DNA of 64,000 bases from Pseudomonadales bacterium (GCA_019090455.1 JAHRWA010000035.1:1-64000), one strand, 5' to 3'. Counted from the stretch's first letter, positions 8,945 through 18,039 are shown. Numbers and translations: made by a program. The notes: generated by a model from the letters alone, not told the origin.

Positions 8945-10381
8945 CTACTCGCCCCTTTCAACCTCAGCGACAAAAACCACATCTTCTGAAGACTCACCTG
9001 TCACACTGAGGCTATCGCCAACGGCAAGTTGCATTTGTTCTTCCATCGAAACAGCACTCATATCGAGACTGACGCCCAATACAACAGCTGAGTTAAGAGA
9101 GAGAGAATCGATAGGCCCTTTTATTGTGACCTGCTTTCTGTCTTGGATTCTAATTACCTTAGAGGCAACAATGTCCTCTCCGATACCCGTGGCGCGAATC
9201 GTTAACCAATCCCCCACTGCAATATCATTGGTATTAAAATACTTTAAATGATTAGAGCCTACATCCTGAAAGGCGGTTTGATTGTCGATGGTGATATCTA
9301 CTGTGATTAAGGTGATCACTCCCGTCTCTGAGTCAATGGCGGATACGGGCGCAGTCAGCCTGAGTTGGCTTTCTTGTTTAATCGTCACTTCTGACGCTAG
9401 TAATACTTCGTTGTCATCAATTAAACCCTCCACTTCAACTCGAAGACCAATGGCGAGGTCATTGATATTCCCTTTCTTAATCGTCGCATTTTCAGCATTA
9501 ACGGTAACTCCATGAAGACTAAACTCACTCACCGAGGTGAAGGAGGAGATAACACCTTCTAGCTCTAGCTTGCTCCCTTCCTCAATATTTAGCTTTTCGC
9601 CTTTATATTTCACTTTTTCAGCAACAAGGTGTCCCGACTCATTAATACTGGACCCCCTCACCTCAATGAAGTCCCCCACACTCGGCGCTTCATTTGAAAA
9701 CCGAACTAGATTCGCCTGACTATAATCAACAGTCAGAGAGCTGAGCGTCAAAATCTGTTGATCCAAATCCAATGTTGTAATGTGTGCTTCAACTTCTATT
9801 TCTTCACCTTCTTCAAAGGAGTCAGCTTGCTTTTGCAGCCACGTTGCCACTAGTTGATTGTCAGCGTTAGCAAAACCACTTACCTCGACGACTTCATTTT
9901 CCGTCAACGTCTCAAAACTGACCCCCTCAAATACGGTATCACTGCTAACTAAGACTTCTAACCCTAATATGAGAAGTTGTTTATGGCTGAAATCTATCGT
10001 TGTAATTGTTGCTATAGGTCCCTGGACATCACGGTCAAATACAATCAAATCGGCAGTGCCCGTACTACCGTCATCATTGATTTCTCCTTCCACGGTAACC
10101 ACCATTGCTAATTTAAGTGGGTCATCCGATCCGTCAACATGACTCATAACATCACCGTTAATAATGACCGTGCTTGAAGTGGTTTCAAATTCAACGCCAT
10201 TCACAAAAATACTGCCAAAGCCGCTGATACTGCCAATAGAAACATGAGGGGCATCATCCGTAATCCCGGTACCTTCAATTCCGCCTTCCGCTAAATGATT
10301 GCCATTTTCAGCCCCACAAGCCACAGTGAGTATTAAGAAAAACAAGATCGCAATCGATCTCAGTGCTGCGGTACTAGACAT
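8945..10381 (-). CDS. DUF5666-repeat lipoprotein
   Basis: Predicted outer-membrane or surface lipoprotein. The signal peptide has the lipobox TVACG (cysteine at about residue 22 from the start used), and the body is made of about five to six beta-rich DUF5666 units. The first is GSISGFGSIFVNGVEFET, and later ones carry 'VEVSGFANADNQLVATWLQ', 'VEVRGSSINESGHLVAEKV' and 'VEVEGLIDDNEVLLASEV'. These OB-like units recur in exported proteins of unknown role. I chose 10381 because the signal peptide starts there and GAGG lies 9 nt upstream; the frame stays open to an ATG at 10447 that would overlap the DUF6502 gene by 17 nt. It probably forms an operon with the DUF6502 gene. Confidence 0.8.
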   Translation of the reverse strand: MSSTAALRSIAILFFLILTVACGAENGNHLAEGGIEGTGITDDAPHVSIGSISGFGSIFVNGVEFETTSSTVIINGDVMSHVDGSDDPLKLAMVVTVEGEINDDGSTGTADLIVFDRDVQGPIATITTIDFSHKQLLILGLEVLVSSDTVFEGVSFETLTENEVVEVSGFANADNQLVATWLQKQADSFEEGEEIEVEAHITTLDLDQQILTLSSLTVDYSQANLVRFSNEAPSVGDFIEVRGSSINESGHLVAEKVKYKGEKLNIEEGSKLELEGVISSFTSVSEFSLHGVTVNAENATIKKGNINDLAIGLRVEVEGLIDDNEVLLASEVTIKQESQLRLTAPVSAIDSETGVITLITVDITIDNQTAFQDVGSNHLKYFNTNDIAVGDWLTIRATGIGEDIVASKVIRIQDRKQVTIKGPIDSLSLNSAVVLGVSLDMSAVSMEEQMQLAVGDSLSVTGESSEDVVFVAEVERGE

Positions 10382-10430
10382 TTTTATTAGCCTCGTATTA
10401 TTTTTTATAACTATTGAGCGGAGTCTATTT

Positions 10431-11357
10431 TTATATTTCATTATCATCGGCCACGTCAGGGGGGCTATTGTCCATAGAAGCTTTGTCCACAGAAGCGTTG
10501 TCCACAGAAGCTTTGTCCATAGCGCTTTTATCTATAGAACTATCATCAATCTCTTGAAAGTAATATATTCCGATCCCAGCCCGTGCCTTACCAGACCCCA
10601 CTAGGCTTGTATTATTATCTCGGTCATATTGAGCTAGCCATTTATTAACTTGTAATAGAAACGCAATCCCCTCCTCCTCGCTCAACTCTTGTATTTTCGC
10701 TAAACATTCAATGGGGATATTCGAGTAGGCAACGGTGCGTTGTAATCGAGTGGGATTGTCATTAACTGAAACATTATGATCTAGCGTATTTAAGAGATCG
10801 CTGGTGGCTCGCGAGAGGATACGCATTTGTTCATCAATGTTTTCAACAGGAATATAAGCATCGACTATCAACGATACCTTTTGTTTGTCTGAGATACTTA
10901 CAGCATTAATACGAGTAAGTTCGTCGAGTAGCGCCTTTACTGGAACATCCCCACTGTACCGTCTCACCAGTTCCGTAAAACTACTGCTATTAGCGTCTGC
11001 TTCAATGGACAGTTTTTTGGGTTTCCCTGTGGGCGTTAAAAAATCACTGTCCCTTAACCATCCATTAATCACCTTCGACGCTCGATTATCGGATTGATAT
11101 TCCGTTATGCTTTGGCTTTGTTGCTTCTTTATTTTTGCTATATCTTTTCTATTAATACCGGTGAGAACTGAAATACGCGAGAGAGAGGATTTTTTATTTT
11201 CAAGTTTAAATTCCTCTTCAGCAACGTCGATATAAACTCGGCGCGATACGGAGGCAAACGCGTTGTAGGGGACGCCATAGCGCAACAGTAGCTTGACCAG
11301 GGGTCTAAGCATTTTGTAGAGGGCGTTCAAAATAAAGGGTTTATGATCCTGTTTCAT
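10431..11357 (-). CDS. DUF6502-family protein with HTH and tandem-repeat tail
   Basis: Cytoplasmic protein of 308 residues. The N-terminus (NALYKMLRPLVKLLLRYGVPYNAFA) and the helix-turn-helix-like stretch SSLSRISVLTGINRKDIAKI are typical of DUF6502, a family usually next to DUF5666 and related lipoprotein genes. DNA binding is inferred from the HTH-like stretch and not proven. The C-terminal 30 residues are a degenerate five-residue repeat of the form (S/A)-x-D-K/N-A encoded by 15-nt DNA repeats. It is the first gene of the minus-strand group DUF6502-DUF5666-DUF4382 and may regulate it. Confidence 0.8.
   Translation of the reverse strand: MKQDHKPFILNALYKMLRPLVKLLLRYGVPYNAFASVSRRVYIDVAEEEFKLENKKSSLSRISVLTGINRKDIAKIKKQQSQSITEYQSDNRASKVINGWLRDSDFLTPTGKPKKLSIEADANSSSFTELVRRYSGDVPVKALLDELTRINAVSISDKQKVSLIVDAYIPVENIDEQMRILSRATSDLLNTLDHNVSVNDNPTRLQRTVAYSNIPIECLAKIQELSEEEGIAFLLQVNKWLAQYDRDNNTSLVGSGKARAGIGIYYFQEIDDSSIDKSAMDKASVDNASVDKASMDNSPPDVADDNEI
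10470..10544 (-). repeat. 15-nt tandem repeat in the DUF6502 coding end
   Basis: Five consecutive 15-nt units (10470, 10485, 10500, 10515 and 10530), of the plus-strand form GTCCACAGAAGCTTT with a few changes. They encode repeated five-residue blocks such as DKASV/DNASV/DKASM. The unit length is a multiple of three, so copy number can vary without a frameshift. Confidence 0.85.
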
Positions 11358-11597
11358 CTATGGGATTATAGCCCCAAATACGCCTACAACCTGTGACATA
11401 CATCACACCCCACCTCCTATGCCAGTATGCTATGATCCACAACGGGTTTTTTCTACATGACGCTTTTGCCCAATTTTCAATAACTTAATGAACAAAGCTG
11501 ATAACAATTATCGCTACTTGCGGAATTGTAATCAGCTCTAAAAGCACCCTTGCTAATATTAGCGTCCCCTCATCAGCACCTTAAAAGGATTTATGGA

Positions 11598-11681
11598 ATG
11601 TCAGTCAGCGGCCAAGCAATCAAGACTCATTATCGAAATTGTAATTTGTGTGAGGCCTTATGTGGACTGGGGTCACAATAA
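11598..11681 (+). pseudogene. 5' remnant of a molybdopterin oxidoreductase gene
   Basis: A 27-codon frame with a good ribosome site (AAAAGGA, 8 nt before the ATG at 11598) reads ...THYRNCNLCEALCGL and then hits a stop. The C-x2-C-x3-C spacing with HYR...N.C.LCEA.CGL is the standard opening of molybdopterin-dependent (bis-MGD) oxidoreductases with an N-terminal 4Fe-4S cluster. The rest of the enzyme, some 700 residues, is absent. A longer overlapping frame from 11593 has no protein-like character in this part. Confidence 0.65.
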
Positions 11682-11950
11682 AATCGGCGCGCAGTTGGGA
11701 GTGGCAGGGCAAGTAACCCAGACAATATACGCAAATATGCTTATGGGTGTAAGCTTGAATTATCGTCAATCGACCGATTACCCAGACACATGCAGCTGGT
11801 CCGGAAAAGTGGGTGCATACAACCTAAAATTAGATGCGGATACTGATGCTACCACACTAGTGTTAGAACTCTTAAGGATGCTCAGCCTGACAGCATCACT
11901 GAAAAGGATATCCAAACCGCACAAACTTGGCGACAAAACTTAGAGCTTTA
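11682..11950 (+). pseudogene. Degenerate coding debris after the molybdopterin remnant
   Basis: Two partial frames look coding here. One gives KIGAQLGVAGQV and VGAYNLKLDADTDATTLVLE, which looks like an exported beta-rich protein. Another, ending TAA at 11948-11950, gives LKDAQPDSITEKDIQTAQTW, which looks like a natural C-terminus. Neither is intact, so this is probably the scrambled end of one or two dead genes. I cannot name the family. Confidence 0.35.
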
Positions 11951-12141
11951 ATCTCAAGCCTTGATTGCCTTTATCTGACGAGACCGCCGTCCTTTTTGTT
12001 AAAGGTGGCAGCCTATACAAAATGGCTACACCCTCCTCCTGCCCAATGAAAAAAAACATCTTGTGATATAGTGCTGCCCCTATCAGCAAAGTTGTTTTTG
12101 CTCATATATAGGATAATTACCACATTACGGGTATACACGGA

Positions 12142-13140
12142 ATGACTGAATACATAAGAAATACAGCACGTTTCCAGACATTTAACTTACTTGCATGTGC
12201 TTGGCTGGTCATTGTACACAGTTCAACGGCGTTAGAATTTTTACCTCTTGATGCATATTTACAAGGGGAACATATCGCACCTTTTCAAACGCGAATTTTC
12301 GTTGTTTGGCTGGCTTTACCGATCATCGAAATTTTTGAATTTATAAATCTTGCTGATATTCTGAAATCTCGGCCCGCACCGTTTAACGACGCCAATCACG
12401 TGGCATTTATGATAATAAATTTTTTCTCCATCGCAATATTAGTCAATCTAATACGCCTTCACTTTACCTTGCTAAAAGCGCCCTTGCTTATACGACAGAT
12501 CGCCCCATTCGGTATTTTCTACATATTGCCATTTACCTTATTCAGTTATCCCAGTTCTAACTATTGGCTTCCCTATGACTTATCGGGTGTATTGTTTTTT
12601 TATTCACTTATATTGTTAATCGCATACAACAAAGATCATTATTTTCTCTTGTTGTTACCCCTTGCAATTCTCAATAGAGAAACGACTATTTTCACCGCAG
12701 GGATATTAATTTTGATTCGGCTTTTGGAAAAGCGATACCTCAGAGCGCTTGTCATATCTGCAGTCAGTGTAACTCTATTTATTGTATTGAAGGCCTGGCT
12801 ACACCAGCAATACAGTACAAACTCTGCTGGATCTGAAACCTATTTGGGATTATTGGAGTATCAATTTAGCTTTAACCTCAGCTACCTGTCTAACCCCATG
12901 TGGTGGCCATCGATTATGGCTATGTTTGGTTTTCTTTGGATTCCGGTTTTCCTATGTATTCGTGACATTGAGGACAACGTGATAAAAATCGCTACACTCT
13001 GTTTTCCACTCTATTTATTAATTATGTTGTTTGTTGGGCATATCGTAGAAATGCGAATATTTAATGAGTACTCCACCGTATTTCTAGTCGCCGCAGTTTT
13101 GGTGTTTTTAAACAAGATTCAGAAGAATACTCCCGTTTAA
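12142..13140 (+). CDS. Polytopic membrane protein, unknown (GT-C-like topology)
   Basis: Inner-membrane protein of 332 residues with about eight to nine hydrophobic segments across its length. Notable are the short conserved-looking loop ILNRETTIFTAG in the middle and a Trp-rich loop (NPMWWPSIMAMFGFLWIP). The overall pattern resembles EpsG- or GT-C-like membrane proteins of polysaccharide or glycolipid pathways, but no catalytic motif is clear, so I give no function. It ends where a hairpin is shared with the convergent anti-sigma gene. Confidence 0.65.
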   Translation: MTEYIRNTARFQTFNLLACAWLVIVHSSTALEFLPLDAYLQGEHIAPFQTRIFVVWLALPIIEIFEFINLADILKSRPAPFNDANHVAFMIINFFSIAILVNLIRLHFTLLKAPLLIRQIAPFGIFYILPFTLFSYPSSNYWLPYDLSGVLFFYSLILLIAYNKDHYFLLLLPLAILNRETTIFTAGILILIRLLEKRYLRALVISAVSVTLFIVLKAWLHQQYSTNSAGSETYLGLLEYQFSFNLSYLSNPMWWPSIMAMFGFLWIPVFLCIRDIEDNVIKIATLCFPLYLLIMLFVGHIVEMRIFNEYSTVFLVAAVLVFLNKIQKNTPV

Positions 13141-13164
13141 ATGATAAGTTGCCCTACTTATCAT
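13141..13164. terminator. Hairpin between convergent genes
   Basis: ATGATAAGT (13141-13149) and ACTTATCAT (13156-13164) form a perfect 9-bp stem with a 6-nt loop, placed between the stop codons of two convergent genes. There is no strong U run on either side, so it is at best a weak terminator. Confidence 0.4.
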
Positions 13165-13354
13165 CTTCCGTCGATTCATTTTTTCCTCCAGCAAAGTTCT
13201 GCATCGCTTTGTGCAGTACATCCATCTGAGATCCAAATCTTCGGCATCCCGTACAGATTGAGACATGCACACCAAGGACTAGACGCTCTGATACTTTTAA
13301 GGGACGCTCTCTTGCGTCTGACATCAAGCGAGTCGCTTCTTCACAGCTTAGCAT
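13154..13354 (-). CDS. Zinc-finger anti-sigma factor
   Basis: Small protein of about 66 residues with the anti-sigma zinc-finger (ZAS, zf-HC2) pattern: an early Cys (MLSCEEATRLMSDARERPL) and then HVSICTGCRRF, giving Cys plus H-x3-C-x2-C. Such proteins bind the sigma factor encoded next to them and respond to redox or metal stress. It follows the sigma gene and overlaps it by 14 nt. The start could also be the GTG two codons earlier (13360); AGGAG lies about 9 nt before the ATG used here. No membrane segment is present, so it acts in the cytoplasm. Confidence 0.8.
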   Translation of the reverse strand: MLSCEEATRLMSDARERPLKVSERLVLGVHVSICTGCRRFGSQMDVLHKAMQNFAGGKNESTEDDK

Positions 13355-13967
13355 TTTCACTCTCTCCTAAAAACCAACGGTTCTCTATGCACTCACGTAA
13401 ACGCAAACGGGCCCGATGCAACACGACATGTAAATTGCTGGTAGTGAGCCCTTCTAATTCGCAGATTTCATCTGCTGTTAGGTCCACAAATTCTCGCATC
13501 ATAAATATCTTCGCCTGTTTTGCGGGCAACCCGTTCAAACAGGTTTCAAATACGACCCAAAACTGATCTTGCTTAAATGTTTCTTCGGGCTGCCCCCAAG
13601 CCACAGGCTTTTCATCCTGATGCCAATGTCCCCGCTCATCAAAGAGCGCGGATAAATCTTGCTCATCATCTAAAGAGTCGGTTATCTTGCTGCCCTCGCC
13701 TAGCTTCGAGCGTTGCCTAAAATGATCTGCAATCTTATTTTTTAATATTGCAAATACCCAGGTCTTCAGAGCCGCCTTACCACTAAAAGACTTCACGCTT
13801 TTGAGAGCACCCAACAGTGCTTCTTGCACTGCATCCTCAGCGTGATCAGGATTCCCCAACTGAAGGGTGGCAAACTTTAACATCTGATCACGCAAACCCT
13901 CTAAATAGCGTCCATCGAATAAAGACCTTGCATCCGCATTCACTAACTCTAAAACACTCTCTTTCAT
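13341..13967 (-). CDS. ECF-type sigma-70 family RNA polymerase sigma factor
   Basis: Sigma factor of 208 residues. Region 2 is near residues 35-80 (HAEDAVQEALLGALKSVKSF, then KTWVFAILKNKIADHFR). Region 4 is near 145-195 (LPAKQAKIFMMREFVDLTADEICELEG, then NLHVVLHRARLRLRECIENRW). It recruits RNA polymerase to a small regulon. It starts with a good site (AGGGGAACGA before ATG 13967) and is translationally coupled to the downstream zinc-finger anti-sigma gene. The arrangement suggests a stress-responsive switch and autoregulation; the target genes are not evident here. Confidence 0.9.
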   Translation of the reverse strand: MKESVLELVNADARSLFDGRYLEGLRDQMLKFATLQLGNPDHAEDAVQEALLGALKSVKSFSGKAALKTWVFAILKNKIADHFRQRSKLGEGSKITDSLDDEQDLSALFDERGHWHQDEKPVAWGQPEETFKQDQFWVVFETCLNGLPAKQAKIFMMREFVDLTADEICELEGLTTSNLHVVLHRARLRLRECIENRWFLGESENAKL

Positions 13968-14396
13968 TCGTTCCCCTTACTCTCTATTTAGTGCCTCTTT
14001 CCCCGGCACTATAACTGTTGATGTAGAGGGAATTCAAATAAGGTGTTGCACGAGAATAAGGGAATGCTTCTAGTTTGAGCTTATTTCATACGCAAAATAC
14101 GTCTTGGCGTAAAACTCTCTCACTAACTGCTTCCTGCATACTGTCGGTCATAGCACTCATTTCTTACGGCTAATTAATGAAATGGTAGTACATACCTAAG
14201 GACAGCAACTCATTAGCTCACCAGCGTTGGTCGCTGACTAACGTGAAGAACAGTAAGAAACCCTGAAATAATAAGTGGATCCGTACATTCTTTAGTGTAT
14301 ATTTTTAGCCTTCTATCGCTATGTAACACGACGAGCTAATTCGTTCTAACCATCGATGCCTTTATCATAAGCGTATTGATAAGAGAGACAGTCACT
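13968..14396. other. Divergent intergenic region
   Basis: About 430 nt between the divergent sigma-factor and LLM oxidoreductase genes. It should contain both promoters. I see no convincing operator, RNA or repeat. Confidence 0.4.
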
Positions 14397-15263
14397 ATGA
14401 AATTTGGAATTTCTTTTGCTACCGCTGGACCCTATGCCACACCTGATTTGTTTGAGACATTAGTATTGACCGCCGAAGAAGTCGGCATCGAATCAATATG
14501 GGCAATTGAACATGTGGTTTTGCCACAAAATTTTAAATCTAAATACCCTTACAGCAAAGACGGCAGTTTTCCCGGCGGCGAAACGGCGTCTATGCCTGAT
14601 CCCGTAGTCGCTTTGTCTTACGCAGCAGGCATGACAAAAAATTTAAAGCTTGCAACTGGCATGATGATATTACCTCAGCGTAACCCTCTCTATGTTGCAA
14701 AAGAGTGGGCTTCACTTGATGTGCTGTCACGTGGCCGCGCCATTATGGGTGCGGGCATTGGATGGTTAGAAGAAGAATTCGATGCGGTGGGCGTTCCTTT
14801 TAAAGAGCGCGCAGGCAGAACAGAAGAATCGATAAAGGCGATCCGCTCTTTGTGGAAAAAAGAGCCTGAAGCGTTTGAAGGCAAGTACTATCAATGGCCG
14901 CCGTTGAATTCAAATCCCAAACCTGTCCAACAAGGCGGAGTCCCCATTATTATCGGCGGCAATGTAGAAGGCGCTGCTCGTCGGGCAGCCAGGGTCGGTG
15001 ATGGGTTTTATCCCGCCTCCGGCAGTATGAAAACCCTACCGGCACTGTTAGATACCATCAAAGATGAATGCAGCAAAATCAATCGTGACCCAAGTGAAAT
15101 AGAAATCACGCTGTCTGCTGGTAAACTCGATGTGGATAAAGTCGCAAGGTATAAGGAACTGGGTGTTTCGCGCATGTTGATTGCACCGCCTGCCTACGAT
15201 GCCGACGGACTTAAAAGAGCATTAGATGATTTTGCAGAAAATATAATAACGAAGGTGGGCTAA
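14397..15263 (+). CDS. LLM-class F420-dependent oxidoreductase (TIGR03619-like)
   Basis: Luciferase-like TIM-barrel oxidoreductase of 288 residues. It starts MKFGISFATAGPYATPD and has AEEVGIESIWAIEHVVLP, the nucleotide-binding loop region KLATGMMILPQRNPLYVAKEWASLDVLS, and GAGIGWLEEEFDAVGV. Members use F420 or FMN to oxidise or reduce small organic molecules; the cofactor cannot be fixed by eye. The ATG at 14397 has GAGAGA 9 nt upstream, better than the ATG at 14376. It opens a plus-strand catabolic stretch with a quinone reductase and an MBL hydrolase. Confidence 0.85.
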   Translation: MKFGISFATAGPYATPDLFETLVLTAEEVGIESIWAIEHVVLPQNFKSKYPYSKDGSFPGGETASMPDPVVALSYAAGMTKNLKLATGMMILPQRNPLYVAKEWASLDVLSRGRAIMGAGIGWLEEEFDAVGVPFKERAGRTEESIKAIRSLWKKEPEAFEGKYYQWPPLNSNPKPVQQGGVPIIIGGNVEGAARRAARVGDGFYPASGSMKTLPALLDTIKDECSKINRDPSEIEITLSAGKLDVDKVARYKELGVSRMLIAPPAYDADGLKRALDDFAENIITKVG

Positions 15264-15458
15264 GAAAAAGAGCGCGATAAAACATTAGCTTATACGTCAC
15301 AACTAGAATCACTCTTAGATGGGTAACACAAAGTTAAAACAAAAACTAGAATACACTTATAAGCTATTGTTTTTAATACCCTGTACATTATTTTTAAACG
15401 CATTTATTTCGCATTTATATTTAACATTTCACATACAACAATAAAGAGAGACAACCGC

Positions 15459-16451
15459 ATGCGCGCAATGGTCGTCAACGAAAACAGTGAAGATATATCA
15501 GTGATGCGCCTTCAGGAAATTGAACTCCCCGATCCCACAGGGCGTGAAGTACGAGTCAGAATACGCGCAGCCTCAGTACAATTTCCCGACATATTAATGA
15601 TTCAAAAAAAATACCAATACCAGCCGCCACTGCCCTACATTCCGGGAACGGAATTTTCCGGCGATGTGGTCGCTATTGGTCCAGAAGTCACTCAATGGAA
15701 AATTGGTGATGCTGTCATTACTGGACGAATGGGAAAAGGCGGCGGTTACGCCGAAGAAATTAATATTCCTGAGCAAGCCCTACAACCCAAGCCAACCCCT
15801 TTAAGCTACGGTCAAGCTTGCTCATTTCGGTCTGCCTATCTCACAGCACAAGTCTCCTTGATCAGACGTGGCAACTTGCAACCCGGTGAAACATTACTGG
15901 TTCACGGAGCAGCCGGTGGAGTGGGTTTGGCTGCAGTGGAAGTCGGTAAGATGCTTGGCGCTACGGTTATAGGAACCGGTAGTACGGACAAAAAGCTCGA
16001 CATCGTTACACAATACGGCGCGGACCACGTTATTAACTACGGCGCTGACTTTAAGAAGGGCTTTCGCTTGAAGGTAAAGGAGCTCACCGATCAACAAGGG
16101 GCTGACGTAATATACGACCCTGTTGGTGGTGATGTTTTTGACGAATCCATACGCTGCATAGCGTGGGGTGGGCGATTGTTGGTGATTGGTTTCACCTCAG
16201 GCAGAATTCCCCAAGCACCCGTGAATATGCCTTTGATAAAGGGTTTTTCTATCGTTGGAGTTCGAGCAGGTGAATACGGTGTTCGAGATCCAGAGAAGGG
16301 CCGAGAAAACATGAAGATGGTAGACGACTGGGCTGAACAAGGAAAGATCAACCCCTACGTCTGCGCAGAAGTCCCACTGAAGGATGCTCATCAAGCATTA
16401 AAGTTAATCCAAAATAGAGAAGTGATTGGACGTGTCGTTCTAGTGATGTAG
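15459..16451 (+). CDS. NADPH:quinone oxidoreductase-family protein (zinc-free MDR)
   Basis: Medium-chain reductase of 330 residues of the zinc-independent quinone oxidoreductase type. It has the N-terminal catalytic domain (IPGTEFSGDVVAIG) and a Rossmann domain with HGAAGGVGLAAVEVG, then IGTGSTDKKLDIVTQYGADHVINY and DVIYDPVGGDVF. Zinc-ligand cysteines are absent. It probably reduces a quinone or enoyl-type substrate with NADPH in the cytoplasm. A GAGAG site precedes the ATG. A three-unit 14-nt repeat overlaps its stop codon. Confidence 0.85.
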   Translation: MRAMVVNENSEDISVMRLQEIELPDPTGREVRVRIRAASVQFPDILMIQKKYQYQPPLPYIPGTEFSGDVVAIGPEVTQWKIGDAVITGRMGKGGGYAEEINIPEQALQPKPTPLSYGQACSFRSAYLTAQVSLIRRGNLQPGETLLVHGAAGGVGLAAVEVGKMLGATVIGTGSTDKKLDIVTQYGADHVINYGADFKKGFRLKVKELTDQQGADVIYDPVGGDVFDESIRCIAWGGRLLVIGFTSGRIPQAPVNMPLIKGFSIVGVRAGEYGVRDPEKGRENMKMVDDWAEQGKINPYVCAEVPLKDAHQALKLIQNREVIGRVVLVM

Positions 16452-16482
16452 CGGTAGTGATGCAGCTGTAGCGATACAGTTG
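16441..16482 (+). repeat. 14-nt tandem repeat over the quinone reductase stop codon
   Basis: Three adjacent 14-nt units at 16441, 16455 and 16469: TAGTGATGTAGCGG, TAGTGATGCAGCTG and TAGCGATACAGTTG. The first contains the stop codon TAG (16449-16451). Confidence 0.75.
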
Positions 16483-16581
16483 AAGATCGGTAGTAGTAAA
16501 TAGATGGGTAGTTATCAATAAGTACATTTCAATAAATAGCTAGCTTGCCAACAACCAATTAGATAAATAATGGAGAATCAT

Positions 16582-17451
16582 ATGAATACGGAAGGACCAC
16601 AGGAAGTTTGGAAAATCGGTGACGTTAAAATATCGAGAGTAGTAGAAAACGTCACTAACGTACCACCCACTTTGCTCTACCCAAACGCGTCACTTGAAAC
16701 TCTCTCCGGCGACTTGGAATGGTTACAACCTAACTTTCTCGACAATGAAGGCAACATGTTACTGAGCATTCATTCATTTCTAATCGAATCCAAAGGCAAA
16801 CGTATCATCGTTGATACCTGCGTCGGTAATGACAAAACGGTTCCCTTCCCTCAATGGACTGAACTTAAAACACAATTTTTATCACACCTAGCTGATGCAG
16901 GTTTCCCAAGAGAAAAGGTAGACCACGTATTATGCACGCACTTACACTTTGATCACGTAGGTTGGAATACCTTTTTAAAGGACGGGAAATGGATACCCAC
17001 GTTCCCCAATGCACGGTATCTAGTGGGCGCAACGGAATGGGATTTCTGGGGCGGTAAAGAAGACCCTTATGGTGCCAGCACCAATGAACAAGCCATACAA
17101 CCTTTATTGGACGCAGATCTCGTGGACTTAGTGGAAACTAATCACAAGATCACTGAGGAAGTGCGCTTAGTGCCGACACCGGGACATACACCGGGCCATG
17201 TTAGTGTTGAAATCGAATCCAAAGGAGAGCGCGCCGTTATTACTGGTGATCTATTTCATCACCCCTTGGGGTTTGCCCATCCTTCTTGGGAAGATACTGC
17301 GGATATCGATGGCGATATCGCTCATCAGACGCGGGTAAAATTTATGAAACAATACGGCGACGGACCTGCACTAATTCTCGGCACGCACTTCGCGTCACCG
17401 ACTAGCGGTAAAATTGTATCGGATGGTGATAGTTACCGATTTGAGGTTTAA
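16582..17451 (+). CDS. MBL-fold metallo-hydrolase
   Basis: Metallo-beta-lactamase-fold hydrolase of 289 residues. The metal site is CTHLHFDHVGWN (HxHxDH), then TPGHTPGHVS, ITGDLFHHPL and the final LGTHFASPT, so all expected ligands are present. The fold serves lactonases, esterases and glyoxalases; the long insert ARYLVGATEWDFWGG is typical of AHL-lactonase-like or related members, but the substrate cannot be told. I start at 16582 because GGAG lies 8 nt upstream. No signal peptide. It follows the quinone reductase in the same direction, in a likely catabolic unit. Confidence 0.85.
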   Translation: MNTEGPQEVWKIGDVKISRVVENVTNVPPTLLYPNASLETLSGDLEWLQPNFLDNEGNMLLSIHSFLIESKGKRIIVDTCVGNDKTVPFPQWTELKTQFLSHLADAGFPREKVDHVLCTHLHFDHVGWNTFLKDGKWIPTFPNARYLVGATEWDFWGGKEDPYGASTNEQAIQPLLDADLVDLVETNHKITEEVRLVPTPGHTPGHVSVEIESKGERAVITGDLFHHPLGFAHPSWEDTADIDGDIAHQTRVKFMKQYGDGPALILGTHFASPTSGKIVSDGDSYRFEV

Positions 17452-17460
17452 TTTAAACCG

Positions 17461-17491
17461 AAAAAAAAGTGCTACTCAATTCGAGTAGCAC
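17461..17491 (-). terminator. Rho-independent terminator of the DUF1993 gene
   Basis: GTGCTACTC (17469-17477) pairs with GAGTAGCAC (17483-17491) over a 5-nt loop. On the minus strand it is followed by eight U residues (A run 17461-17468). It lies just after the minus-strand DUF1993 stop and also separates the convergent MBL gene. Confidence 0.85.
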
Positions 17492-17517
17492 CTATCTCTA
17501 ATCGGTCCAGTTTATCC

Positions 17518-18039
17518 TTAAAAGGAAATAACACTTCCTAGGAAGTCCATCTTACCCAGCGCAACACCTTTCAACCTTAAAATATCGTAGGTCGTCGCTG
17601 CGTGAAAATAAAAGTTTGGCAGCGACATTTTTAGAATAAAGTCCTCCGACTTGAATGGCTTTCCAACCGCTTGCCCACCCATCTTAAATTGCACTTCGCC
17701 GCCTTCCAGCGCCTCAATAGACTCTACTGAATACGCTTTTAATTCAGCCGCTGTGTCCTCTATTAACTTTTGAAACCCTTCATAGTCAAGCTCTGGAATC
17801 ACGGGTGTTGAAAACACACTCGCTTCAGCCCCTTTAATTGCTCCTAATGAATGGTGTACAACACTGGTAATCTGAAATGTGAGCGGCAACATATCAGGAT
17901 GTATTTGAGCCTCTAAAAAAGTGTTAGGGTCCACATCATTTTTTTTACAGTGTGCTAAGCCCTTTTTAAGCACCACAGTAATACTATCTAATATTTGTAC
18001 GTACGTTCCTATACTGACTCGATGCAATGAAATCGACAT
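17518..18039 (-). CDS. DUF1993 family protein
   Basis: Cytoplasmic protein of 173 residues, typical for DUF1993. It has the MLPLTFQITSVVHHSLGAI segment and a C-terminal FYFHAATTYDILRLKGVALGKMDFLG, which are the conserved parts of the family. The fold is DinB-like, four-helical; no function is established. It is the downstream gene of a minus-strand pair with the Baeyer-Villiger enzyme, 61 nt after it, with AAGGA before ATG 18039. Confidence 0.85.
   Translation of the reverse strand: MSISLHRVSIGTYVQILDSITVVLKKGLAHCKKNDVDPNTFLEAQIHPDMLPLTFQITSVVHHSLGAIKGAEASVFSTPVIPELDYEGFQKLIEDTAAELKAYSVESIEALEGGEVQFKMGGQAVGKPFKSEDFILKMSLPNFYFHAATTYDILRLKGVALGKMDFLGSVISF

Noticed and set aside
11593-11943. 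Frame of 116 codons as a single gene
   Set aside because: The better-supported start at 11598 is in another frame with a clear 4Fe-4S motif; the long frame mixes noise with debris.
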